Source: Telluria beijingensis
GTDB taxonomy: Bacteria; Pseudomonadota; Gammaproteobacteria; Burkholderiales; Burkholderiaceae_D
Length of the DNA: 64,000 nt
Reading direction: 5' to 3'
Assembly: GCF_030770395.1 (NCBI RefSeq)
Contig: NZ_CP132480.1
Coordinates: forward strand, 973,115 to 1,037,114
The first letter of the stretch is position 1. Each line of letters starts with the position of its first letter. The notes under the pieces were generated by a model. The model was not told the DNA's origin and made no database searches. It saw only the letters and a program-made list of their open reading frames with translations. Shown one piece after another: positions 25,916 to 33,969 of this stretch. The position numbers and the translations under genes were made by a program.

Positions 25916-26905
25916 ATGAACACGAATCACCGCATCAAGCGCGGCGTCTCCCTGTACAGCTACCAGTACGAGACCTTCCTGCGCACGATGAACCTGGACG
26001 ACTGCATCGCCCACGCCGCCAGCCTCGGCGCCAATGGCATCGAAGTCGTCAGCGAACAATCGTTCACCGGTTTCCCGAACGTCCCGCAGGACCAGGTCGA
26101 CGGCTGGTTCGCGTCGCTCGAGCGCCACGGCGCCTACGCCCAGTGCCACGACATGTTCCTGGACATCAAGCTGCACAAGGACCGCAAGCTGAGCTTCGAC
26201 GAAATGGTGGCCTCGCTCCAGCGCGACCTGCGCTTCGCCAAGAGAATCGGCTGCCGCAACCTGCGCGTCATCGTCAACACCCCGCCCGAAGTGGTCGTGG
26301 CCTGCGTGCCGCTGGCCGAGGAACTCGACGTGCGCATGGGGATCGAGGTGCACTCGCCGTTCCACTTCGACCATCCATGGATCCTGCGCTATACCGAACT
26401 GACCCGCGCCACGGGCTCGGACCACGTCGGCTACGTGCCCGACATGGGCATGTACCTCAAGAGCTATCCGCCGGTGTTCCGCGAGCGCTTCCTGCGTAAC
26501 GGCGCCACCCCGAAGATCGTCGAGTTCATCGAGCAGGCCTACGGCGCGCGCGTGCTGCCCGATTATGTGATCATGGATGTGCGCAAGCTGGGCGGCAATG
26601 CGGTGGACGTGCAGATGGCCGAATCGCTGCGCCATAATATCTGGAGCAATCCGCGCCGCATGCTCGAGTTCATGCCGTGGATCTTCAATATCCATGCCAA
26701 GTTCTACGAGATCGACGACAGCGGCCGCGAACCGTCGATCCCCTACGACGAAATCGTCGCGGTGCTGCTCGAGGGCGGCTACGATGGCCACCTGTCCAGC
26801 GAATACGAGGGACAGCGCCATATCGAGGATGCGTTCGAAGTCGACGGCCGCGAGCAGGTACGCCGCCAGCAAGAGATGTTCAAGCGCCTGTTGGGCGAAG
26901 TCTGA
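25916..26905 (+). CDS. C-glycoside deglycosidase alpha subunit (TIM barrel)
   Basis: 329 residues, a sugar phosphate isomerase/epimerase-type (AP endonuclease 2 family) barrel: RGVSLYSYQYETFLRTMNLD, GANGIEVVSEQSF, HDMFLDIKLHKDR, MGIEVHSPFHFDHP, HVGYVPDMGMY, IFNIHAKFYEID and GYDGHLSSEYEGQ. Glu, Asp and His at strand ends (IEVHSP, VPDMG, NIHAKF, SSEYEG) are the expected metal ligands. The gene directly downstream encodes the small beta subunit found only in C-glycoside deglycosidases. Such complexes (DgpB/DgpC of the puerarin-degrading gut strain, CarB/CarC of Microbacterium) cut the C-C bond of 3-keto C-glycosides. AAAGGA precedes the start. The substrate class is firm; the particular glycoside is not known. 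Confidence 0.88.
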   Translation: MNTNHRIKRGVSLYSYQYETFLRTMNLDDCIAHAASLGANGIEVVSEQSFTGFPNVPQDQVDGWFASLERHGAYAQCHDMFLDIKLHKDRKLSFDEMVASLQRDLRFAKRIGCRNLRVIVNTPPEVVVACVPLAEELDVRMGIEVHSPFHFDHPWILRYTELTRATGSDHVGYVPDMGMYLKSYPPVFRERFLRNGATPKIVEFIEQAYGARVLPDYVIMDVRKLGGNAVDVQMAESLRHNIWSNPRRMLEFMPWIFNIHAKFYEIDDSGREPSIPYDEIVAVLLEGGYDGHLSSEYEGQRHIEDAFEVDGREQVRRQQEMFKRLLGEV

Positions 26906-26917
26906 GGAGAAGCGACC

Positions 26918-27304
26918 ATGTACGATCAACACATCATTTTCCCGGACAGCGTCCGCAATACCCGCACCGACGAAGGTGTGATCGGTTTCGAGCTTGGCGC
27001 CCGCCTGCCATACTACCGCGGCCAGACCCTGTCGGCGGTCGAGGACATCGGTCTCGCGATCGACGGCGAAAAGGTGCCGCGCGAGCAGATCCGTTTCTCG
27101 GTGCGCGGCAAGACCTGGACCCTGGACGAACTGGAAACGGTCTATGAAGAGCGCTGGGAATTCGGCGAAGTCGCCCACATCACGGTCGCGCAGCCGGGCG
27201 GCCTGGCGCCGGGCGCGCACAAGGTGACGGCCTCGGTGCAGCTGCGTATTTCCTACCTGCCGTGGAGCCCGGTGACCAGCTGCACGATCGAGACCACGGT
27301 TTGA
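26918..27304 (+). CDS. C-glycoside deglycosidase beta subunit
   Basis: 128 residues, all beta, cytoplasmic. It has the family pattern FPDSVRN, IGFELGARLPYYRGQTLSAV, IAIDG-type IGLAIDGEKVPREQIRFSV, then TLDELETVYEERWEFGEVAH and AQPGGLAPGAHKVTASVQLR with the ending RISYLPWSPV. This short protein (formerly DUF6379) has, as far as I know, no other role than as partner of the TIM-barrel alpha subunit in C-glycoside deglycosidases, where its loops help form the active site. GAGGAGA precedes the start, 12 bases after the alpha gene. It is the most diagnostic gene of the locus. Confidence 0.88.
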   Translation: MYDQHIIFPDSVRNTRTDEGVIGFELGARLPYYRGQTLSAVEDIGLAIDGEKVPREQIRFSVRGKTWTLDELETVYEERWEFGEVAHITVAQPGGLAPGAHKVTASVQLRISYLPWSPVTSCTIETTV

Positions 27305-27317
27305 CGCGGGAGCGTAC

Positions 27318-28391
27318 ATGAGCACCACCATCAAGGGGCCGGCGATCTTCCTGGCCCAGTTCACGGGAGACCAGGCGCCGTTCGACAGCTGGGAGGCGAT
27401 CACCCGCTGGGCCGGTGGTCTTGGCTACGAGGGCGTGCAGCTGCCCTCGGGCGACAAGCGCCTGTTCGACCTGGCGCTGGCGGCCGAGAGCAAGACCTAT
27501 TGCGACGAGATCGCCGGCGTGGCGCGCGCCAACGGCGTCGCCATCACCGAGCTGAGTACCCATCTGCAAGGCCAGCTGGTGGCGGTGCATCCAGCCTATG
27601 ACGAAGCCTTCGACGGTTTCGCCCCGCCCGAGCTGCGCGGCCGCCCGGCGGCGCGCCAGGAATGGGCGGTGCAGCAGATGCTGCTGGGCGCGAAAGCCTC
27701 GGCCAACCTGGGCCTGACGGCCTCGATCAGTTTTTCGGGCAGCCTGGCCTGGCCGTATCTCTACCCCTGGCCGCAACGTCCGCCCGGCCTGATCGAGACC
27801 GCCTTCGACGAGCTGGCGCGGCGCTGGCGCCCGATCCTGGATGCGTATGACGCAGCCGGCGTCGATCTCGCCTTCGAGCTGCACCCGGGCGAAGACCTGT
27901 TCGACGGCGCCACCTTCGAGATGCTGCTGGAGCGGGTCGATAACCACCCGCGCCTGGCCATCGCCTACGATCCCTCGCACTTCCTGCTGCAGCAGCTCGA
28001 TTACCTGGCCTTCATCGACCGCTATCACGAGCGCATCAAGGTCATGCATGTGAAGGATGCCGAGTTCCGGCCCGATGCGCGCCAGGGCGTGTACTCGGGC
28101 TACCAGTCGTGGCAGGACCGCGCCGGGCGTTTCCGTTCGCTGGGCGACGGCCAGGTCGACTTCAAGGCAATCTTTTCCAAGTTCGCGCAATACGATTTCA
28201 AGGGCTGGGCGGTACTGGAATGGGAATGCTGCCTCAAGCATCCCGAGCAGGGCGCGGCCGAGGGCGTGGCCTTCATCCGCGACCACATCATCCGCGTCAC
28301 CGACAAGGCCTTCGACGATTTCGCGGGCAGCGGCGCCGATCCGCAGCGCAATCTGCGCATGCTGGGTTTGAGCAGGAGTCATGATGAGTGA
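27318..28391 (+). CDS. sugar phosphate isomerase/epimerase family protein
   Basis: 357 residues, a second TIM barrel of the xylose-isomerase-like group and clearly different from the alpha subunit: AIFLAQFTGDQAPFDSW, GGLGYEGVQLPSGD, SISFSGSLAWPYLYPWPQRP, DLAFELHPGEDLFDG, IAYDPSHFLLQQLDYLAFID, IKVMHVKDAEFRP and WAVLEWECCLKHPE. Metal ligands Glu, Asp, His and Glu are all present at strand ends. Such proteins are nearly always paired with Gfo/Idh/MocA oxidoreductases, as here (the next gene overlaps it by 8 bases), and act on keto-sugars by isomerisation or hydration. It probably processes the released 3-keto or anhydro sugar. Confidence 0.88.
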   Translation: MSTTIKGPAIFLAQFTGDQAPFDSWEAITRWAGGLGYEGVQLPSGDKRLFDLALAAESKTYCDEIAGVARANGVAITELSTHLQGQLVAVHPAYDEAFDGFAPPELRGRPAARQEWAVQQMLLGAKASANLGLTASISFSGSLAWPYLYPWPQRPPGLIETAFDELARRWRPILDAYDAAGVDLAFELHPGEDLFDGATFEMLLERVDNHPRLAIAYDPSHFLLQQLDYLAFIDRYHERIKVMHVKDAEFRPDARQGVYSGYQSWQDRAGRFRSLGDGQVDFKAIFSKFAQYDFKGWAVLEWECCLKHPEQGAAEGVAFIRDHIIRVTDKAFDDFAGSGADPQRNLRMLGLSRSHDE

Positions 28392-29541
28392 AACCCTTTT
28401 TCCCGGCCGCGTGCGGCTGGGCATGGTCGGCGGTGGCGAGGGCGCCTTCATCGGCGCCGTGCACCGCCATGCGGCGCGGCTCGACGACCGCTACGAACTG
28501 CTGGCCGGGGCGTTGTCGTCGACCTCTGATGCGGCCCAGCGCTCCGGGCGCATGCTGGGCCTGGACCCGGACCGCATCTACGACAGCTACCAGGAGATGG
28601 CGCTGAAGGAAGCCGCCCGCCCGGACGGCATCGAGGCGGTCAGCATCGTGACGCCGAACCACCTGCATGCGCCGGTGGCGCGCGCTTTCCTGGAAGCGGG
28701 CATCCACGTCATCTGCGACAAGCCGGTCACCACCAATAGCGAGGATGCGCGCGCGCTGCAGGCCTTGGCGAAGGAGCGCGGCCTGCTGTTCGCCGTCACC
28801 CACAACTACTCGGCCTACCCGATGGTGCGCCACGCCCAGCAGATGGTGCGCGACGGCGTGCTGGGACAGCTGCGCATCGTGCAGGTCGAGTACGCCCAGG
28901 ACTGGCTGGCCGAGCCGCTCGAACAGGGCGGGCAAAAGCAGGCGGCCTGGCGCACCGACCCCGCGCGCAGCGGCGGCGGCGCGATCGGCGACATCGGCTC
29001 GCACGCCTGGCAGCTGGCCGACACCATCGTCGGATCGCCGCTCGAATCGCTGGCCGCGCAGCTGCATTCCTTCGTGCCGGGGCGCGCTGTCGACGACGAC
29101 GTGCAAGTCCTGCTGCGCTATGCGAACGGCGCGCGCGGCATGCTGTGGGCCAGCCAGGTGGCGCCCGGCCACGAAAACGAGTTACGCATCCGCGTGTTCG
29201 GCAGCCAGGGCGGCATCGAATGGGCGCAGCAGCAGCCCAATGAATTGCGCTGGACGCCGCTGGGCGAGCCGACCCGCATCGTCACCCGCGGCAGCGCGGC
29301 GATGAACGAGGCGGGGCGCCGCCTGAGCCGCATACCAGCCGGGCATCCGGAAGGGTATATCGGCGCCTTCGCCTCGCTGTACAGCGAGATCGCCTGCCAC
29401 CTGATTGCCAGGAGGGACGGCGGCGACCCCGGCGCGGCGCAATTCCCGACCATCGACGACGGCTTGCGCGGCGTGCAGTTCATCGAAACCGTGCAGGCGT
29501 CCTCGCGCGCCGGAGGAGCCTGGACCCGGCTTCCGGAATAA
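28384..29541 (+). CDS. Gfo/Idh/MocA-family oxidoreductase
   Basis: 385 residues. The Rossmann motif RLGMVGGGEGAFIGAVHR is followed by SIVTPNHLHAPVARAFLEAG and the catalytic-lysine signature HVICDKPVTTN; the second domain carries GGGAIGDIGSHAWQLADTIV with the conserved Asp and His. I use the second of two adjacent ATGs because AGGAG is 5 bases before it. It overlaps the preceding gene's stop, so translation is coupled. In the puerarin system the equivalent enzyme (DgpA, same superfamily) oxidises the sugar at C3 before C-C cleavage, or reduces the released 3-keto sugar. Either direction is possible here. Last gene of the operon, before a strong terminator. Confidence 0.9.
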   Translation: MSETLFPGRVRLGMVGGGEGAFIGAVHRHAARLDDRYELLAGALSSTSDAAQRSGRMLGLDPDRIYDSYQEMALKEAARPDGIEAVSIVTPNHLHAPVARAFLEAGIHVICDKPVTTNSEDARALQALAKERGLLFAVTHNYSAYPMVRHAQQMVRDGVLGQLRIVQVEYAQDWLAEPLEQGGQKQAAWRTDPARSGGGAIGDIGSHAWQLADTIVGSPLESLAAQLHSFVPGRAVDDDVQVLLRYANGARGMLWASQVAPGHENELRIRVFGSQGGIEWAQQQPNELRWTPLGEPTRIVTRGSAAMNEAGRRLSRIPAGHPEGYIGAFASLYSEIACHLIARRDGGDPGAAQFPTIDDGLRGVQFIETVQASSRAGGAWTRLPE

Positions 29542-29560
29542 ACCCGCTTCACCGCGGCAG

Positions 29561-29594
29561 CGGCCTCGCAAGAGCACTTGCGAGGCCGTTTTTT
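29561..29594 (+). terminator. intrinsic terminator of the C-glycoside operon
   Basis: CGGCCTCGCAAG and CTTGCGAGGCCG form a perfect 12-base stem with the loop AGCA, followed by TTTTTT. It starts 19 bases after the Gfo/Idh/MocA stop and is the clearest terminator in this part of the window. Confidence 0.93.
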
Positions 29595-29637
29595 CACGCC
29601 CGTGCGAGGTCCATCCTATTCACCAGACAAATGCCTG

Positions 29638-29684
29638 CTATCCACATAAAGCGTTACAGGAAAACGCGGGAAAGCGCATATCAT
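29638..29684 (+). promoter_or_regulatory. TonB receptor promoter region sharing blocks with the MFS operon
   Basis: CTATCCACATAA at 29638 and GGGAAAGCGCATATCAT at 29668 match CTATCCACAAAA (24495) and GGGAAAGCGATATCAT (24545) in the gap upstream of the MFS gene. The two blocks are 30 bases apart here and 50 there, a difference of about two helical turns. A T-run (ATTTTTTTCGC) follows the second block. The gene start is 63 bases later. Confidence 0.5.
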
Positions 29685-29746
29685 TTTTTTCGCATACACA
29701 ACCGACCGGCACTCGAGAATTGCCGCGCCAATAAAGGAGATACTCA

Positions 29747-31963
29747 ATGAACGTTCCCCAGCTGACTTTGCTCGCCAGGTCGCTTCTCGCAGTTGGTTTC
29801 TTGTCCGGCGCGACTGCCGCCATGGCCCAGACCCCGGCCCCGGCCGACGACGGCGGCGTGCAGGAAGTGATCGTCACCGCGCAGAAGGTGGCGCAGCCAG
29901 CCAGTAAAACCCCGATCGCGCTGTCGGTGCTGTCGGGCGAAGACCTGAAGGACGCCGGCATCAACGACCCGCGCGGCCTGACCAGCACCCTGCCCAATGT
30001 GCAGATCGCATCGGAAGGCGGTATGCTGCAGATCGCGATCCGCGGCGTGACCAGCATGGACATGACGGAAAAGGGCGATCCCTCGTCGGCCTTCCACGTC
30101 GACGGCGCCTACATACCGCGCCTGGAGGCGCAGGGCGTCGCCTTCTACGACCTGGACCGGGTCGAGGTGCTGCGCGGCCCGCAAGGCACGCTGTATGGCC
30201 GCAACGCCACCGCCGGCGCCATCAATGTGATCACCGCCAAGCCAACCAAGAAGCTGGAAGCCCGCATCGGCCTCGAAGTCGGCAACTACAACACCAGGCG
30301 CGTCGACGGCATGATCAACGTGCCGATCAACGATATGTTCGCCCTGCGCGCCGCCGTCAACGGCAACAAGCGCGACACCTATCTGAAGCCGGGCCCAAAT
30401 GCCGACCACCTGGAAAACCAGGACGACCGCTCGGGCCGCGTGCACCTGCTGGCCGACTTCAATGCCACCACCAGTCTGCTGCTGACCGCCGAGACCAGCC
30501 GCATCAAGGGCAATGGCATCTCGCCGGTGCCGGTGACGAACTTCTTCACTGGCACGCCGACCGGCACGCTGCCGCTGACGCCGGCGGGCCGCGGCAACAA
30601 CCTGCTCAACCCGGTCTACGTCGACCGCGGCGACGATGCCCAGCGCACCGCGGCCTGGGAGTTCAGGAACGGCGGCCGCGACGCCTATCGCGACCACAAG
30701 ATCGATTCGCTGCGCGGCGAATTCAAGACCACGCTCGGCGCGGTCGACGTCACCTACCAGCTGGCGCATATGGACACCGAGTTGAACAACCTGGACAACG
30801 GCGTCTATTTCGGCTTCCCGTTCACCCGCGACGCCACCGGCGAGAGCCAGTCGACCTCGCACGAGCTGCGCTTCAACTCGACCGGCACCGGACCGCTGCG
30901 CTGGGTCGCGGGCGCCTATTACTTCACCGACGAAATCACGCGTAAGGCCAACCTGACGACCTATGCCCGGATTCCGCCCGGCCCGCTGAACGTGCTGGTG
31001 CCGTTCGACGCCGAAGCGGAAAATACCTCGAAAGCGGTGTTCGCCCAGGCCACCTACGACCTGCGCCAGGATACCCGCCTGACTCTCGGCGCGCGCGAAA
31101 CCCGCGACCGCAAGTACGGCGCGGACACGCTGGCCGGCGCGGCCATCTCGCCGGTCACGGGCGTCAGCCCGAACGCCTACCAGGCGGACGTCAAGTTCAG
31201 CGACACCAGCTGGCGCGTCGGCATCGACCACGACCTGCGTCCCAACGTGATGGTGTATGCCAATGTGTCGACCGGCTACAAGGCGGGCGGCTTCAACGCA
31301 GCCTCCGGCTCGTCGATCTACAAGCCAGAAAAATTGAAGTCGTACGAGGCGGGCCTGAAAGGCCGCTTCCTGGACAACAAGCTGCAGCTGGCAGCGACCG
31401 TGTTCCGCTACGACTACAAGGACATGCAGCTGAGCGCGGCCACCTGCCTGACCAACGATCCGGCATCGTGCAATACCAACACGACCAACGCCTCCGACGC
31501 CACCATCAATGGCCTGGAACTCGAAGGCAAGCTGCGCGTCACGGCCGACGGCACCCTGCGCACCAATATGGCGTTCACCGACGCCAAGTTCGGCGACTAC
31601 CGTCCGACCCTGAGCGTCGATTTCTCGGACAAGCCGCTGGACCGCGCACCGAGCGCCACCATCGGCCTGGGATACACCCACCACTTCGCACTGGCCAGCG
31701 GCGCCGACATCACGGCCACGATCGACACGCGCCACTCGACCTCGTACCTGATCAGCGATCCGTCGGTGGGCATCCGTTATCGCCAGCCGTCGTTCTACCG
31801 CACCGACCTGACGCTGGGGTATACCAGCCCGGGCGGCGAGTGGAGCGCCCAGCTGTATGCACGCAACCTGGAAAACGAGATCAAGATCGAGAGCCGGGTG
31901 CCGGGCGGCTTCCACATCGGCGATCCGCGTACCTTCGGCCTGCGCGCGACGTATAACTTCTGA
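29747..31963 (+). CDS. TonB-dependent outer-membrane receptor
   Basis: 738 residues. The signal peptide ends near AMAQ, and a TonB-box-like stretch follows (VQEVIVTAQK). The plug has TPIALSVLSGEDLKDAGI, VEVLRGPQGTLYGRNATAGA and INVITAKPT, and the barrel ends FGLRATYNF with a terminal Phe. AAAGGAGA precedes the start. This receptor type (SusC-unlike, no SusD partner) brings in plant phenolics, glycosides or siderophores. Placement directly after the C-glycoside operon, and promoter blocks shared with it, suggest that it admits the same glycoside through the outer membrane. Confidence 0.93.
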   Translation: MNVPQLTLLARSLLAVGFLSGATAAMAQTPAPADDGGVQEVIVTAQKVAQPASKTPIALSVLSGEDLKDAGINDPRGLTSTLPNVQIASEGGMLQIAIRGVTSMDMTEKGDPSSAFHVDGAYIPRLEAQGVAFYDLDRVEVLRGPQGTLYGRNATAGAINVITAKPTKKLEARIGLEVGNYNTRRVDGMINVPINDMFALRAAVNGNKRDTYLKPGPNADHLENQDDRSGRVHLLADFNATTSLLLTAETSRIKGNGISPVPVTNFFTGTPTGTLPLTPAGRGNNLLNPVYVDRGDDAQRTAAWEFRNGGRDAYRDHKIDSLRGEFKTTLGAVDVTYQLAHMDTELNNLDNGVYFGFPFTRDATGESQSTSHELRFNSTGTGPLRWVAGAYYFTDEITRKANLTTYARIPPGPLNVLVPFDAEAENTSKAVFAQATYDLRQDTRLTLGARETRDRKYGADTLAGAAISPVTGVSPNAYQADVKFSDTSWRVGIDHDLRPNVMVYANVSTGYKAGGFNAASGSSIYKPEKLKSYEAGLKGRFLDNKLQLAATVFRYDYKDMQLSAATCLTNDPASCNTNTTNASDATINGLELEGKLRVTADGTLRTNMAFTDAKFGDYRPTLSVDFSDKPLDRAPSATIGLGYTHHFALASGADITATIDTRHSTSYLISDPSVGIRYRQPSFYRTDLTLGYTSPGGEWSAQLYARNLENEIKIESRVPGGFHIGDPRTFGLRATYNF

Positions 31964-31983
31964 GCGCGGCGCGAGGACGCGGG

Positions 31984-32484
31984 ATTAACATCATCGGACC
32001 GGACACGCTGGTGTTCGGGGTCGACGACGTCGATGCCTGCGCGCGCTACCTGGTCGGCTACGGGCTCAAGCCGGTATCGACCGATGAATGGGGCCAGCGT
32101 TTCGAGGCGCTCGACGGCACCGGGGTCGTGCTGTTCCACCAGGACGACCCGATGCTGCCGCCGTCGGCTGGCACGGCCGGCATGCTGCGCAAGACGGTGT
32201 ATGGCGTCGACACCGGCGCCACGCTGGAGGCGATCGCGCATGAGCTGAGGCGTGACCGTGAAGTGCGGCGGCTGGCCAACGGCAGCCTGGAGACGGTCGA
32301 CGACATGGGCTTGTTGCTGGGCTTCCAGGTCAGCGTGCGGCGGCCCGTCAGGCTGGCCGAGGCGACCTTGCCACGCTCGCTGTCGAACGTGGTGCATTTC
32401 GTGCCCGACGCCGCCCGTGCCCGAGCGTTCTATGTCGAGCGCCTCGGCTTCGGCCGGCCGGCACTGACAAGAGAGGATTATTAG
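31984..32484 (+). pseudogene. truncated VOC dioxygenase paralogue with an ATT at the start position
   Basis: The frame I-NIIGPDTLVFGVDDVDAC... matches the intact VOC protein at 35160 (MNIIGPDTLVFGVDDVAAC) over its N-terminal domain, but where that gene has ATG this one has ATT. GAGGA is placed correctly 6 bases upstream, so ATT could still start weakly; a GTG at 32011 would drop the first strand. The copy lacks the linker AEAINAPGAPPQRAP, has Asn where the paralogue has metal ligand His158 (LSNVVHFV against LSHVVYFV), and stops after RLGFGRPALTREDY, losing most of the second domain. The stop TAG directly abuts the ATG of cytochrome c. The divergence indicates an old copy and not a recent duplication. 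Confidence 0.75.
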
Positions 32485-32790
32485 ATGAAGTGGATTGCAG
32501 CTGCAGGCCTGCTGGCGCTGGCGACCAGCCAGGGAGCGCTGGCGAACGAGGCGCTGCTGAAGGCGAACAACTGCATGGCATGCCATGCGGTCGCCACCAG
32601 GATGATCGGGCCCGCTTACAAGGACGTGGCGGCCAAGTACAAGGGACAGAAGGACGCCGAAGCCGCGCTCGCGCTCAAGATTCGCAAGGGTAGCAGCGGC
32701 GCGTGGGGGCCGATCCCGATGCCGCCGAATCCCCAGGTGTCGGAGGCCGACGCCGCGACGATCGCCAAATGGATCCTGCAGCAGAAGTAA
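32485..32790 (+). CDS. small class I c-type cytochrome
   Basis: 101 residues. The signal peptide (MKWIAAAGLLALATSQGALA) ends at an ANE cleavage site, the haem site CMACH is at about residue 31, and the Met ligand lies in PMPPNPQVS. This is the compact c551/c552 type with the C-terminal helix ADAATIAKWILQQK, which acts as a soluble periplasmic electron carrier. AGAGGA lies 8 bases upstream inside the broken VOC gene. It may accept electrons from a periplasmic dehydrogenase such as the GMC enzyme at 19385, which lacks its own cytochrome; this link is a guess. Confidence 0.92.
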   Translation: MKWIAAAGLLALATSQGALANEALLKANNCMACHAVATRMIGPAYKDVAAKYKGQKDAEAALALKIRKGSSGAWGPIPMPPNPQVSEADAATIAKWILQQK

Positions 32791-32894
32791 AGACCGTGGC
32801 GATCCGTTGTCAAGCAGCCGCAACCGGCTTATGATGGGCCGGTGCGCGGCACTGCCGCGTGCATCCTCGAACAAGGTGGAGACACGCCGGCCGC

Positions 32895-33809
32895 ATGCGC
32901 TTTAATAAACTCGATCTGAATTTGCTCGTCGCGCTCGACGCGATGCTCGCCGAAAAGAACATCAGCCGCGCCGCCGAGCGCATGCACATGAGCCAGAGCG
33001 CCATGAGCAATGCCTTGTCGCGCCTGCGCCAGTATTTCGAAGACGACCTGCTGGTGCAGGTGGGCCGGCGCATGGACCTGACCCCGCGCGCCCAGATGCT
33101 GCAGGAGAGCGTGCGCGACGTGCTGCTGCGCGTCGATATCGCCGTCGCCACCTCGCCGGTGTTCGACTACGCCAGCTCGGACCGCGAATTCACCCTGTTC
33201 GTGTCCGATTTCACCTTGCAGACCGTGCTGCCGCACATGCTCGCCCTGACGCAGAAAAAAGCGCCGAACGTGCGTTTCAGGCTGCAGCCGCAGGCGCGCG
33301 AGCCCGAGCGCGCGATGGAGCGCGGCGAGGTCGACCTGCTGGTCATCCCCGAACGCTACTGCTCGCCCACTCATCCCACCGAGCCGCTGTTCGAGGAGCA
33401 GCTCAGTTGCGTGGTGTGGAACGGCAGCCCGCTGGCGCAGGGGCCGCTGACTTTGGCCCAGTACACCGCGGCCGGCCACGTCGCCGTCTCGCCCGGCCAC
33501 AACCAGCATGCGTTCGACCACCTCGCGCTGCAGCAGGAGGGCGTGGAACGCCGCATCGAAGTCACCACCTTCAGCTTCACCTCGGCCGCCGGGCTGGTGG
33601 TCGCGACCGACCGCATCGCCACCGTGCATGAACGCCTGGCGCGCCAGGCCGCGCGCCTGCTGCCGCTGGTGATCCATCCGCTGCCGGTGCCCACCGCGCC
33701 GATGCGCCAGTTCATGCAATGGCATAAGTACCGCGCCTTCGATCCCGGCATCGTCTGGCTGCGCGAGGTGATGCACGAGGCGGTTGCGGCAATGCACGCC
33801 GCCGACTGA
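32895..33809 (+). CDS. LysR-family regulator, NodD-like
   Basis: 304 residues from the ATG at 32895. It begins with the NodD/LinR-type pattern MRFNKLDLNLLVALDAMLAE, NISRAAERMHMSQSAMSNAL and RLRQYFEDDLLVQVGRRM, and the effector domain has DREFTLFVSDF and GEVDLLVIPERY. NodD and FdeR of this group respond to flavonoids and related aromatics. It lies 160 bases before the ring-cleavage operon and reads in the same direction, so it is the probable activator of that operon. An in-frame GTG at 32859 is less likely, because a GGTGGAG stretch follows it. Confidence 0.9.
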   Translation: MRFNKLDLNLLVALDAMLAEKNISRAAERMHMSQSAMSNALSRLRQYFEDDLLVQVGRRMDLTPRAQMLQESVRDVLLRVDIAVATSPVFDYASSDREFTLFVSDFTLQTVLPHMLALTQKKAPNVRFRLQPQAREPERAMERGEVDLLVIPERYCSPTHPTEPLFEEQLSCVVWNGSPLAQGPLTLAQYTAAGHVAVSPGHNQHAFDHLALQQEGVERRIEVTTFSFTSAAGLVVATDRIATVHERLARQAARLLPLVIHPLPVPTAPMRQFMQWHKYRAFDPGIVWLREVMHEAVAAMHAAD

Positions 33810-33859
33810 GCCTCCCGACCTGGCGTCGCGCCCTGCTATTGACGGGGCCGATGCCACGT

Positions 33860-33870
33860 ATTGCAACAAT
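33860..33870. promoter_or_regulatory. possible LysR-type box before the ring-cleavage operon
   Basis: ATTG-CAA-CAAT is a perfect short inverted repeat with the T-N-A look of LysR sites, 100 bases before the hydrolase start. A TTGACG stretch lies at 33838. The rest of the 160-base gap also holds GCATATGC and ATGCAT symmetries. Only weak support. Confidence 0.3.
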
Positions 33871-33969
33871 CCATTTCCCGTCCCGTTTTCCTGCCCGTAC
33901 AGTAGCTCGACAAGCGCAGCAGCATATGCATGCATGCCTGCGCGTTGACTACATCGAAAACGAGACTAC

